From an uncultured Halomonas sp. (GTDB lineage Bacteria; Pseudomonadota; Gammaproteobacteria; Pseudomonadales; Halomonadaceae): a DNA stretch of 64,000 bases. Under the pieces are notes generated by a model that did not search any database, had not been told where the DNA came from, and worked only from the letters and a program-made list of their open reading frames with translations. The stretch lies in assembly GCF_947500835.1 (NCBI RefSeq), contig NZ_CANMTQ010000006.1, positions 206,012 to 270,011 on the forward strand. Reading direction: 5' to 3'. Position numbers and translations under genes: made by a program. Positions 1-8,518 of the stretch are shown in pieces (the first letter of the stretch is position 1; every line of letters starts with the position of its first letter).

Positions 1-460
1 GGAAGGCGCGCAGGATTTGATCGCTGCGAGACACGACGCAAGGCACGCTGCACTGCGGGAACTGCTGGGCAAAGAGTTTTTCGTTGCATTCCAGCAGTGC
101 CTGGGTCGGGTTGACGATCAGCACCCCTTCGCGTTCGGCAAACCCGAGCAGGTAGACCGTGTTGACGAAATGATCGTCCACCGGCGGATCCTTGCGCATC
201 AGGATCACATCGAGGTCCGTCAGCGGCGTCGCCTTGGGTTCTCCTAGCCGATACCACTGATTTGGGTCACGAAAGACCTCGAGATCCCGCAGTTGCGCCA
301 TGGCCTGGCCGTTGTCCAGGAAGAGATCCTGCTGCTCCATGTAATGCAATGACCAGCCACGATCCTGGGCGGCCCACAGCATGGCCAGGGAAGTATCCTT
401 CTTGTAGGTGATGGCGTCGATGGGATCCATCACCACACCGATCTTGAGGGTTCGATTCAT
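1..460 (-). CDS. gshB: Glutathione synthetase, N-terminal part (cut by window edge)
   Basis: Catalyses ATP-dependent joining of gamma-glutamylcysteine and glycine, the last step of cytosolic glutathione synthesis. About 153 residues are visible, starting at an ATG read leftwards from 460. The translation begins MNRTLKIGVVMDPI and contains DVILMRKDPPVD, NPTQALLECNEKLF and other blocks that match the N-terminal half of GshB from memory of the E. coli protein. The ATP-grasp domain lies beyond the window. It is divergent from the GntR gene at 748, so the two share a 275-base control region. Confidence 0.93.
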   Translation of the reverse strand, partial: MNRTLKIGVVMDPIDAITYKKDTSLAMLWAAQDRGWSLHYMEQQDLFLDNGQAMAQLRDLEVFRDPNQWYRLGEPKATPLTDLDVILMRKDPPVDDHFVNTVYLLGFAEREGVLIVNPTQALLECNEKLFAQQFPQCSVPCVVSRSDQILRAF

Positions 461-656
461 GACAAGACTCTTCGCAGAAAAACGATGTCGGCAGTATGAC
501 GCAGTCGATCGGATGGCACCAATTCTGAGGTCACGAAGACAACGGCCCGACTTTCAGAAGCGAACAGCCTCCAAAGTCGAACATCGCCTTCCGGTCAGTT
601 CGAGCAAATGGTTTGCTAAAAACGGGGCACTGTGCCATGCACTTAATCGCTACCCG

Positions 657-674
657 TATATTGCATGCAATATA
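657..674. promoter_or_regulatory. 18-bp perfect palindrome, probable GntR-family operator
   Basis: The core TTGCATGCAA (661-670) is flanked symmetrically, giving a perfect 18-bp dyad. A related imperfect copy, ATTGCATACAAC, lies at 724-735, just before the regulator gene. Palindromes of this size are typical of FadR/VanR-type GntR operators. That the adjacent GntR protein binds here is inference from position and symmetry. Confidence 0.6.
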
Positions 675-723
675 TGCGACTAAAGGGGGAGTGATGCGCT
701 TTATTGCCTCTTCTAGGCTATAG

Positions 724-735
724 ATTGCATACAAC
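724..735. promoter_or_regulatory. Second, imperfect copy of the operator-like sequence
   Basis: ATTGCATACAAC resembles half of the palindrome at 657-674 and ends 12 bases before the preferred GTG start of the GntR gene. A repressor bound here would block its own transcription or translation initiation, which suggests autoregulation. Confidence 0.45.
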
Positions 736-747
736 ATGGAGACAAGC

Positions 748-1422
748 GTGATTACCGAGCGTCCCGCCGCGCGAACGGCCACAGCCCAGGTTTACGAAGC
801 GATCAAGCAGCGCATTCTTGAAGGCGCGTATCGCGCCCACGACTACGTGCGTGAAGCCAGCGTGGCGAACGAACTCGAGGTCAGCCGCACACCGGTACGT
901 GAGGCGCTGCGCGAACTAATTTCCGAGGGCTGGCTGGAGGCGATCCCCCATCATGGTGCCCGGGTCAGCGCCTGGACGCAGCAGGACGCCCGGGAAGTGT
1001 TCGAACTGCGCCTGCTGCTGGAACCGCTGGCGATACATAAGGCGGCACTGCACATTCAAGCGCCTCAGCTAGGCGAACTCTGGCAGCTGTCGGCACGCAT
1101 GGAATGGTTGGTAGCGGAGACGGGCAGCGCTACACGCACCGAGATCGCCGCGCTGAATCACGAGTTTCATCGCCAGTTGATACGGGCTTCGAACAGCCAG
1201 CGACTGATCCTGGTACTCGACAACGTGGTGCGCACCTCGGTCGTGCATCGCAACTTCCGTCATTACCGTCAGGAACACCTGCAGCGCAGCATGCAGCACC
1301 ACCGCGAGATGCTGACGGCCATCGAGGCCGGCAACGCGCCCTGGGCCGAAAACGTGATGCGCGCGCATCTGTTGGCCGCCCGCGATCTGCATATGGAAAC
1401 CACCACGACGGATGACGTCTGA
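748..1422 (+). CDS. GntR-family transcriptional regulator with FCD domain
   Basis: DNA-binding regulator, very likely controlling the catabolic block that follows. The N-terminal winged helix (about residues 10-75) carries the family motif SRTPVREALREL. The C-terminal all-helical FCD domain (about 80-215) contains the ligand/metal-binding type residues in ELRLLLEPLA, LNHEFHRQL and the final HHREMLTAIEAG. The length of 224 residues is normal. An in-frame ATG at 736 also exists, but GGAG at 738-741 is well placed for the GTG at 748, so that start is preferred. The FCD domain usually binds an organic acid, which fits the TRAP/aconitase genes downstream. Confidence 0.85.
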   Translation: MITERPAARTATAQVYEAIKQRILEGAYRAHDYVREASVANELEVSRTPVREALRELISEGWLEAIPHHGARVSAWTQQDAREVFELRLLLEPLAIHKAALHIQAPQLGELWQLSARMEWLVAETGSATRTEIAALNHEFHRQLIRASNSQRLILVLDNVVRTSVVHRNFRHYRQEHLQRSMQHHREMLTAIEAGNAPWAENVMRAHLLAARDLHMETTTTDDV

Positions 1423-1456
1423 TTCCGTCATCGCTGCCATGAGGGAGACAACAACA

Positions 1457-2656
1457 ATGCTTTCCGACCTGCCGCTCGATGACTTGAAGGTGCTCGAACT
1501 CGGCCAGCTTATCGCCGGTCCCTACTGCGCTCAGGTGCTGGCGGACTTCGGCGCCGAGGTCATCAAGATCGAGCCGCCGGGCAAGGGTGATGCCATGCGC
1601 CAGTGGGGCGAAGCGGATGCGGACGGCGAACCGCTATGGTGGAACGTCATCGGCCGCAACAAGCAATCGCTGACCCTGGACCTGCGCCAGCCCAAGGGCC
1701 AGGAGTTGCTGCGCGAGCTGGCCAGCCAGGCGGACATTCTCATCGAGAACTTCCGCCCCGGCACCATGGAAAAATGGGGTCTGGGATATGAGGACCTGGC
1801 GGCAAGAAATCCAGGTCTGATCATGGTGCGGGTGACCGGTTTCGGCCAGGACGGCCCCTACGCCAGCCGCGCCGGCTTTGCCTCGGTGTGCGAGGCGATG
1901 GGCGGGCTGCGCTATCTGAGCGGCTACCCGGATCGCGCGCCGGTGCGGGTGGGTATTTCATTGGGAGATACGCTGGCCGGCCTGCATGGCGCTCTAGGGG
2001 CGATGATGGCTTTGCATCAGCGCCAGCGCAGCGGGCGCGGCCAGGTCGTGGACAGCGCCATCTTCGAGTCGGTGCTGGCCATGATGGAAAGCCTGATTCC
2101 CGAATACGCCCGCACTGGCAAGGTTCGCGAGCGCAGCGGCAGCTTCCTGCCGGGGATTGCCCCCTCCAATGCCTACCCGAGTCGCGACGGGCGCGATGTG
2201 ATCATCGGCGCCAATCAGGATACAGTCTTCCGGCGCCTGTGCAAGGTAATGGGCCAGCCCACCCTCGCCGATCATCCGGATTACGCCACCCACCGGGCCC
2301 GGGGCGACAATCAGCAGACCATCGATGACCAGATAGCTGCCTGGAGCGCACAGCACGACGCCCAGGACATCGTCGACTGGCTGGCGGACGCCGGCGTGCC
2401 TGCTGGGCTGGTCTATCGCGCTCCGGAGATGCTCGATGATCCGCACTTCAAGGCCCGGGAGGCGATCGTCGAGGTGCCGGATCGCCGCGGCAAGCCTCTG
2501 CCGATGCAGAACGTCTTTCCGCAGCTTTCGGATACCCCTGGCCGGGTGCGTCACGTGGGCCCGGCCTTGGGTGAACACACCGCAGCGATTCTCGGCAGCT
2601 GGCTGGGCTTGGAGGAAGCCGACCTCGACGAACTCCGCAATGCCGGCGTGATCTGA
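1457..2656 (+). CDS. CaiB/BaiF family (class III) CoA-transferase
   Basis: Probably moves CoA from a donor such as succinyl-CoA to an imported carboxylic acid. The 399-residue protein has the family start (LKVLELGQLIAGPYCAQ), the block DLRQPKGQELLRELASQADI, and GDTLAGLHGALG, whose Asp171 matches the catalytic aspartate that forms the mixed anhydride in class III transferases. An ATG at 1457 with GGGAG at 1443-1447 is chosen over an upstream in-frame codon at 1412 that overlaps the regulator gene. dctM of TRAP system 1 starts 12 bases downstream, so it is probably the first gene of the operon. The substrate cannot be read from the sequence; citramalate-like acids are suggested by the neighbours. 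Confidence 0.86.
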   Translation: MLSDLPLDDLKVLELGQLIAGPYCAQVLADFGAEVIKIEPPGKGDAMRQWGEADADGEPLWWNVIGRNKQSLTLDLRQPKGQELLRELASQADILIENFRPGTMEKWGLGYEDLAARNPGLIMVRVTGFGQDGPYASRAGFASVCEAMGGLRYLSGYPDRAPVRVGISLGDTLAGLHGALGAMMALHQRQRSGRGQVVDSAIFESVLAMMESLIPEYARTGKVRERSGSFLPGIAPSNAYPSRDGRDVIIGANQDTVFRRLCKVMGQPTLADHPDYATHRARGDNQQTIDDQIAAWSAQHDAQDIVDWLADAGVPAGLVYRAPEMLDDPHFKAREAIVEVPDRRGKPLPMQNVFPQLSDTPGRVRHVGPALGEHTAAILGSWLGLEEADLDELRNAGVI

Positions 2657-2668
2657 GGGGACTTCCCA

Positions 2669-3962
2669 ATGCTCGAACCCACACTCGTGCTGGTCGCCCT
2701 GCTTGCCCTGATCGGCCTTGGCCTGCCGATCTTTCTGGCCCTGGGGTTGTCGGGTCTGCTTGGCCTGTATATGGCCCGCGGGCCTATGGCGTTCTTTTTT
2801 GCGCCCTCGTCGCTGTTCGGTCAGCTCAACAGCTTCGAGCTCATCGCCCTGCCGCTGTTCATCCTGATGGGCAACCTGCTGGGTGCCACGCCGGTGGGCG
2901 CAAACCTCTTTCAGGCGGCGGTGCGCTGGTTGAATTGGCTGCGTGGCAGCCTGGCGATTTCGTCCGTGGGCGCCTCGGCGATGTTCGGTGCGGTATCCGG
3001 GGTCAGCCTGGCCGGGGTTGCGGCGGTGGGTTCGATCGCCGTGCCGCAGATGCTGGAGCGTGGTTATAGCCGCTCCCTGGCCGCTGGCTCCGTGGTCAGC
3101 GCCGGCGCCTTGGCGATGCTGATTCCGCCCAGCGTGCCGTTCATCATCTATGGCGCGGTGTCCAGCGTCTCGGTGGCGGATCTCTTCATCGGCGGGATCG
3201 TGCCAGGCATCGTCTTGGCATTGGCTCTGTCGCTGTTCATCTATATTCGCGTGCGCATACATCCTGAGGAGGCGCCGGTCGCTCAGGAGCGCTTCACCTG
3301 GAAGCAGCGCTTTGTCAGTCTGGCCAACATCTGGCATTCCGCCTTACTGGTAGCGGCCGTGCTGGGCTCGATCTATTCGGGACTGGCCACACCCAGCGAG
3401 GCCGCCGGCATCGGCGCATTGGGCGCCTTTCTGATCGCGACCCTGGTGTTTCGCGCCCTGAGCCTGCGCAAATGCTGCGAGATATTCGCCACCACCGCTC
3501 GCATCAGCGGCGCCATACTGTTGATCATCGGCTGCGCCAAGATCTTTGGCGACTATCTCAACATGGTGCGGGTGCCCCAGACCCTCACCGAGCTGCTGAC
3601 CGCCACCAGCCTGCCGTCCTGGGCCATTCTGCTGGCGGTCATGCTGCTGTTGATCTTGCTCGGCATGATCGTCGATGCAGTATCGCTGATCGTGGTGACC
3701 ACTCCGGTGCTGCTGCCGCTGATCGAGGCCTTGGGCTACGATCCACTGTGGTTCGGCATCGTGCTGGTGCTCAACCTGGAAATCGCCGTGGTCACCCCCC
3801 CCTGTAGGACTCAACCTGTATGCCCTGCGTGGCGTATGCCCAGAACTTTCGATAGAGGAGATCATTCGCAGTGCGCTGCCCTTCGTGGTGGTGCAGGTGC
3901 TGGTGCTGTTGCTGTTCGTGCTGTTTCCCGGCATCAGCCTGTGGTTACCGAATCAAATGTAG
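2669..3962 (+). pseudogene. dctM: TRAP transporter large permease (DctM) 1, frameshifted near its 3' end
   Basis: Membrane permease subunit of a sodium-driven TRAP importer with many hydrophobic segments, starting MLEPTLVLVALLALIGLG. The DctM signature is intact to about residue 375 (EIAVVTPP). The frame then shifts inside a run of eight C at 3795-3802. With seven C the sequence continues PPVGLNLYALRG and runs on with a hydrophobic C-terminus to TAG at 3960-3962, matching the end of the second DctM in this window (10074-11351). As written, the frame instead reads through into the dctP gene. This may be a sequencing error in the homopolymer, a real mutation, or slippage. If real, about 50 residues including the last membrane segment are lost. 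Confidence 0.8.
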
Positions 3963-4006
3963 TTGAAAACCTAGAGACAAAAACAAGTAAGCTAAGGAGA
4001 ACTACC

Positions 4007-5053
4007 ATGACCATGACCCGTCGAGAACTACTCAAATACGCTGGTTACACCAGTGCCGGGGCCGCGCTGTTCGGTGGCCAGTCGCTGTTCGCGGGCCGCG
4101 CCCTAGCCGCGACGACCCTGACCGGGGTGAACTACATCACGCCCTCCTACGAGGCGTTGAGCTACGGCTCCAACGGCTTCATCGAGTATCTCAAGGAGAA
4201 CGGCGGCGAGGCGGTCGATGTCGACTACTATCACTCCGGCCAGTTGCTCAAGGCCGACGAGCAGTTACCGGCGCTGCGCGCCGGCAGCATCGACTTCATG
4301 TTCCATACTACTTCCTACATCACGCGTTCGCTGCCGATCCTCGGTATCACCGGCCTGCCGGGAGTGGTCGGCGAGCTGTATCGTCATCCCGAACGACTCG
4401 CTCAGGGAAGCCCGCTGTTTCAGTTGATCAATGAGGAGCTGGCCAAGGACAACCTCTACATGCTGTCCAGCGGCGGCGGCATTCTCGAACCCGAGTATAT
4501 CTGGAGCGGCGAGGCCAAGCCGGTACGCGCCCTCGAGGATCTGCGCGGCGAGAAGGTGCGGGTGGTGAGCTTCGAGGCTACCCGAGCGCTCGAGCCCTAC
4601 GGCATCGCGGCGGTGCGCATCCCTTCCTCGGAAACCTACATGGCCCTGCAGCGCGGTACCGTGGATGCGGGCGTCTTCAATATATCCACCGTCATCGGCC
4701 GCAGTCTGCAGGAGCAGCTGGCCTTCTGCTACAAGCTGCCGGTCACCGGCTTCTCCGTGGCGCCCTTCATGCTGCGCAGTCGCTGGGATGCCCTGGACGA
4801 GGCAATCAAGACACCTTTGCAGCAGGCCGCTGACTGGTACGACAAGAATTTCATCGACCACTGCAACAACCAGGTCTATCCGCAAACCTACTGGCCCCGG
4901 GTCCAGGAGGCCGGCGTCGAGGTGATCGAGCCTTCGAAGGAAGATCTTGCCACCTTCAACGAGGCGACCCAGGCGGTATGGGATAGCTGGAAGGGCGAAG
5001 TCGGTCAGGACGTCGGCGAGCGAGCGATCGCCCTGGCGCTGGGTGAGTCCTGA
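4007..5053 (+). CDS. dctP: TRAP transporter solute-binding protein (DctP) 1, Tat-type signal
   Basis: Periplasmic receptor that captures the organic acid and delivers it to the DctQM permease. The 348-residue protein begins with a twin-arginine segment (TRRELLKYAG) and a hydrophobic stretch ending ALA, consistent with a Tat signal, so the domain may fold before export. The mature part has the DctP pattern: SGQLLKADEQLPALRAGSID, LEDLRGEKVRVV and YMALQRGTVDAG. AAGGAGA at 3994-4000 places the start at 4007, although an in-frame ATG at 4013 is also possible. It lies in the same frame as the broken dctM, which explains an apparent 794-codon fusion. Its stop overlaps the dctQ start (TGATG). Confidence 0.9.
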   Translation: MTMTRRELLKYAGYTSAGAALFGGQSLFAGRALAATTLTGVNYITPSYEALSYGSNGFIEYLKENGGEAVDVDYYHSGQLLKADEQLPALRAGSIDFMFHTTSYITRSLPILGITGLPGVVGELYRHPERLAQGSPLFQLINEELAKDNLYMLSSGGGILEPEYIWSGEAKPVRALEDLRGEKVRVVSFEATRALEPYGIAAVRIPSSETYMALQRGTVDAGVFNISTVIGRSLQEQLAFCYKLPVTGFSVAPFMLRSRWDALDEAIKTPLQQAADWYDKNFIDHCNNQVYPQTYWPRVQEAGVEVIEPSKEDLATFNEATQAVWDSWKGEVGQDVGERAIALALGES

Positions 5054-5568
5054 TGATGGCGATCCTGCGCGGCTGGAACGGCCTGCTGGCGGTGCTGCGC
5101 TGGACTGCCATGGCGGTACTCGCCTTCATGATGCTGACCATCTGCTACGACGCCATCATGCGCTACGCCTTCGCCGCCCCGACCAGCTGGAGCTTGGAGA
5201 TCAACTCCTTTCTGATCGTCTACCTGGCGGTGATCGGCGCGGCCGAAGCCCAGCGTCGGGATGCGCATATCCGCATCACCTTCTTCGCGGACAAGCTGCC
5301 GCCACGCTTGCAAGCGCTGATCGGCATCGCCGCCGGCCTGCTGGGCGCGCTGTTTTGCGCCATCCTGGTATGGCGCGGCGGCCTGATGGCCTGGCAGGCG
5401 TTTGAGTACGGCGAACGGGTATCGAGCGCCTTCGGCACGCCGATAGCGATACCTTATGCCTTGTTGCCGGTGGGCTTCGCGGCCCTGGGCCTGCAGTTTC
5501 TGATCGATGCCCTGGGCGCGGGCCATCGCCTGATTCATCCCGCGACGGAGGAATCGCTCCATGGCTGA
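5053..5568 (+). CDS. dctQ: TRAP transporter small permease (DctQ) 1
   Basis: Small membrane subunit that pairs with DctM. Its 171 residues form four hydrophobic segments, with the DctQ hallmark YDAIMRYAFAAPTSWSLE after the first and a short region rich in charged residues (EAQRRDAHIRI) before the second half. The start overlaps the dctP stop by one base and the end overlaps the next gene by 8 bases, so it is translationally coupled within the operon. Confidence 0.88.
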   Translation: MMAILRGWNGLLAVLRWTAMAVLAFMMLTICYDAIMRYAFAAPTSWSLEINSFLIVYLAVIGAAEAQRRDAHIRITFFADKLPPRLQALIGIAAGLLGALFCAILVWRGGLMAWQAFEYGERVSSAFGTPIAIPYALLPVGFAALGLQFLIDALGAGHRLIHPATEESLHG

Positions 5569-7513
5569 CAATCTGAGCCACAAGCTGATCGCCGCGCACC
5601 TGATCGAAGGCAGCATGGTACCGGGGGAGGAGATTGCCCTGCGCATGAATCAGGCCCTGCTGCAGGACATCCTCGGCACCTTGGTGATGCTCGAGCTCGA
5701 TGCCATGGGCGTCGAGCGGGTACACACCTCGCCCAGCGTGCAGTACATCGACCACACCCTGATCCAGCAGGACAACATCAACGCCGACGCCCATCTGTTC
5801 TTGAAGAGCGCCTGCGAACGCCTGGGTGTGTGGTACAGCGGGCCGGGCAACGGCATCAGTCATCCGGTGCACATGGAACGCTTCGGCAAGCCCGGCGACA
5901 CCCTGGTGGGCTGCGACAGTCACACCACCGCCGCCGGCGCCCTGGGCATGCTGGCCATGGGCGCCGGGGGCATCGAGGTAGCAATGGCCATGGCCGGTGA
6001 GCCACTGTTTCTGCCCATGCCCGAGATCGTGGGGGTGGAACTGGTCGGCGAATTGCCAGACTGGGTCAGTGCCAAGGATGTCATGCTCGAACTGCTGCGC
6101 CGTCACGGGGTGGCCGGGTTCAGAAACTGCATTCTCGAATACCACGGCTCGGGACTGGACGGGTTGGATGCCATGGATCGCCACGTGCTGGCCAACATGG
6201 GCACTGAGATGGGCGCCACCACCAGCGTGTTTCCCAGCGACGAGGTGACGCGCCGCTTCCTGGCGTCTCGCGGCCGCGAGGCGGATTGGCAGCCATTGGC
6301 CGCGGACCCGGGGTGTCGTTATGATTGCAACGAGCACATCGACCTGTCGCGGCTCGAGCCACTGATCGCCCTGCCCTCGAACCCGGACAAGGTGGTGCCG
6401 GTCAGCGAGGTCGCCGGCGAGCCGGTCTATCAGGCCTACATCGGCTCCTCGGGTAACCCGGGCTATCGCGACTTCGCGGTGGCCGCCGAGATCGTCAAGG
6501 GACGCCGGGTCGCCGACGGTGTGTCGCTGGATATCAATCCCTCGACCCGGCGGATTCTCGCGGCGCTGATCGACGAGGGCCACCTCGGCGCACTCATTGG
6601 TGCCGGCGCACGCCTGCACGAGCCCGGCTGCAACGGCTGCATCGGCATGGGTCAGGCGCCGGCTGCCGGGCGCAACAGCCTGCGCACCGTGCCGCGCAAC
6701 TTTCCCGGACGTTCCGGCACCCGGGAGGACAGCGTCTTCCTGTGCAGCCCGGAAACCGCCGCCGCCTCGGCGCTGTCTGGGATGATCACCGATCCGCGTA
6801 CCCTGGACATGCCCTGCCCCCGCCCACGCGAACCCCGGGACATGGCCGTCGGCGAGTCGATGTTTGTGGCGCCGCTGCCAGCGGAGCAGGCCCGCAGCGT
6901 CGATCTGCTGGCAACGGACAACACGCCGCCACTGCCGGCGCTGGAGCCGCTGCCGGACGCCATCGACGCGCCGGTGCTGCTCAAGGTCGGCGACAACATC
7001 TCCACCGACGACATCATGCCCGCCGGCGCCCGGGTGCTGCCGATCTGGAGCAATATCGAGGCCTCCGCGGCCCATACGTTCGAGACAGTGGACAAGGGCT
7101 ACGTCGAACGTGCCCGGAAACGAGGCGCGGCAGGACACGTCATCGTCGCCGGCGACAACTACGGCCAGGGGTCGAGTCGTGAGAACGCCGCCTTGGTCCC
7201 GCGCTTTCTCGGCCTGCAGGTGGTGATCGCCAGGAGCATCGCGCGCATTCACTGGCAGAACCTGCCTTGCTTCGGCGTGCTGCCCCTGTCCTTCGCGGAC
7301 CCGGCGGATATTGAACGTCTGGAACAGGGCGCGCGGTTGCGCATCGATGAGCTGCACAGCCAACTCGCCCAGGGGCGAGAGGTCATCGCCGCCCTCGACG
7401 ACGGTGAATCACTGACCCTGCATCATGAACTTAGCTCACGCCAGCGGGCCATTCTCGCCGCTGGTGGTGTCATCAACTGGTTGAACCTGCCTTCCCAGGA
7501 GGCTCCTGCATGA
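5561..7513 (+). CDS. Aconitase-family hydratase/isomerase (Aquifex-type), first Fe-S cysteine replaced
   Basis: Likely a dehydratase/isomerase of a tri- or dicarboxylic hydroxyacid. The 650-residue protein contains both the large LeuC-like part (VGCDSHTTAAGALG near 115, EHIDLSRLEP) and the swivelling LeuD-like part (STDDIMPAGA, GQGSSRENAAL), in the order of the short, Aquifex-type aconitases. Two cluster cysteines are present (Cys357 and Cys360 in GCNGCIGMG). The third, normally in IGSCTN, is Ser297 in YIGSSGNPGYRDF. A normal [4Fe-4S] cluster is therefore doubtful, or another residue serves as ligand. Lying between two TRAP systems, a CoA-transferase and an HMG-CoA-lyase homologue, it is more likely a catabolic isomerase than the TCA-cycle enzyme. 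Confidence 0.82.
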   Translation: MADNLSHKLIAAHLIEGSMVPGEEIALRMNQALLQDILGTLVMLELDAMGVERVHTSPSVQYIDHTLIQQDNINADAHLFLKSACERLGVWYSGPGNGISHPVHMERFGKPGDTLVGCDSHTTAAGALGMLAMGAGGIEVAMAMAGEPLFLPMPEIVGVELVGELPDWVSAKDVMLELLRRHGVAGFRNCILEYHGSGLDGLDAMDRHVLANMGTEMGATTSVFPSDEVTRRFLASRGREADWQPLAADPGCRYDCNEHIDLSRLEPLIALPSNPDKVVPVSEVAGEPVYQAYIGSSGNPGYRDFAVAAEIVKGRRVADGVSLDINPSTRRILAALIDEGHLGALIGAGARLHEPGCNGCIGMGQAPAAGRNSLRTVPRNFPGRSGTREDSVFLCSPETAAASALSGMITDPRTLDMPCPRPREPRDMAVGESMFVAPLPAEQARSVDLLATDNTPPLPALEPLPDAIDAPVLLKVGDNISTDDIMPAGARVLPIWSNIEASAAHTFETVDKGYVERARKRGAAGHVIVAGDNYGQGSSRENAALVPRFLGLQVVIARSIARIHWQNLPCFGVLPLSFADPADIERLEQGARLRIDELHSQLAQGREVIAALDDGESLTLHHELSSRQRAILAAGGVINWLNLPSQEAPA

Positions 7514-8478
7514 ATGCCTTCACTATTCCCCTTGAACAGGTCGAGATCGTCGAAGTCGCCCCGCGGGATGGCTTTCAGTCGATCAATGACCCACTGCCCA
7601 CCGCCGACAAGATCCGCTGCATTCAGGCGCTGCTCGACGCCGGCGTCACGAGACTCGAGATCGGCTCCTTCGTCAGCCCCAGGGCGGTGCCTCAGATGGC
7701 GGATATCGGCGAGATCGTCGCCCATTTCATCAACCGTTCAGAGTTGCGCCTGGCGGCGCTGGTGCCCAATCTCAAGGGCGCGGAACTGGCGCTGGCCTGC
7801 GGCATTCGCGAGCTGATGTTCGTGGTCTCGGTCTCCGAGTCACACAACCGGAGCAACGTACGCCAGAGTGTGGCGGATTCGCTTTCAAACCTGGCAAGCA
7901 TCACCGAACGACTGCAAGCCAGTGACACGCCAGGCGACAAACGCCTGCGCTTGAGCCTGGGCACCAGCTTTGATTGCCCTTTTGAGGGCCGCATCGACTG
8001 GCGGCAGGTCGAGGCGGTGCTGGCGCCGGCCTTGGAGACGACCCAGGGCATCGAACTGGAAGTTGCGCTTTGCGACACCACCGGGCACGCCACCCCCTAC
8101 CAGGTGGCCGAACACTTCAGCCGGTTGGGCGAGCGCTTTCGCGACGCCCGGTTGAGCTGGGCCTTTCACGGCCACGACACCTACGGCATGGGGGTGGCCA
8201 ACGCCTTGTTCGCACTGCACCACGGCGCCACGGCCCTGGATGCCTCCGCCGCCGGGCTGGGCGGCTGCCCTTTCGCTCCTGGCGCCACGGGCAACACCGC
8301 CACCGAGGACCTGCTCTATGCCCTGCAGGGTGGCGGCGTACGCACCGGCCTCGACCTGCCGCGACTACTCGAAGCCGCGGACATGATCGCGGCGCTGCCC
8401 GGCGGCCAGACGGCGAGTCATCTGCGCAATGTGCCTCGGGAAAATGTGCCCCGAGAGAAAATCATGACAAGCAGCTAG
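7510..8478 (+). CDS. HMG-CoA lyase family protein (acyl-CoA retro-aldol/Claisen lyase)
   Basis: TIM-barrel lyase that cleaves a 3-hydroxy-3-methyl-type acyl-CoA, usually to acetyl-CoA plus a keto acid. The 322 residues hold every HMG-CoA lyase landmark: EVAPRDGFQ near the N-terminus, LCDTTGHATP, FHGHDTYGMGVANA and the signature GLGGCPFAPGATGNTATED with catalytic Cys253. The start overlaps the aconitase stop (ATGA). The exact substrate is uncertain. Relatives cleave HMG-CoA, and with the neighbouring CoA-transferase a citramalyl-CoA-like thioester is equally plausible. The last 20 residues are polar and contain a small duplicated NVPRE element; they look non-essential. Confidence 0.88.
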   Translation: MNAFTIPLEQVEIVEVAPRDGFQSINDPLPTADKIRCIQALLDAGVTRLEIGSFVSPRAVPQMADIGEIVAHFINRSELRLAALVPNLKGAELALACGIRELMFVVSVSESHNRSNVRQSVADSLSNLASITERLQASDTPGDKRLRLSLGTSFDCPFEGRIDWRQVEAVLAPALETTQGIELEVALCDTTGHATPYQVAEHFSRLGERFRDARLSWAFHGHDTYGMGVANALFALHHGATALDASAAGLGGCPFAPGATGNTATEDLLYALQGGGVRTGLDLPRLLEAADMIAALPGGQTASHLRNVPRENVPREKIMTSS

Positions 8479-8518
8479 GCTGTTGTTGACAGCGTCCTCT
8501 CACCCATTGGAGAACAAC

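Noticed and set aside
1994..3337. A 447-codon reverse-strand frame opposite the CoA-transferase and dctM
   Set aside because: Shadow of GC-rich genes: rich in Arg, Gln, His and Asp, with no domain pattern.
2669..5053. A 794-codon frame that looks like a fused DctM-DctP protein
   Set aside because: The fusion arises from one extra C in the run at 3795-3802. DctP has its own ribosome-binding site and signal peptide, and the DctM end is restored in the other frame.
5276..7363. A 695-codon reverse-strand frame opposite the aconitase gene
   Set aside because: It lies entirely opposite high-GC coding sequence (dctQ and aconitase), has low-complexity composition and matches nothing I recognise.
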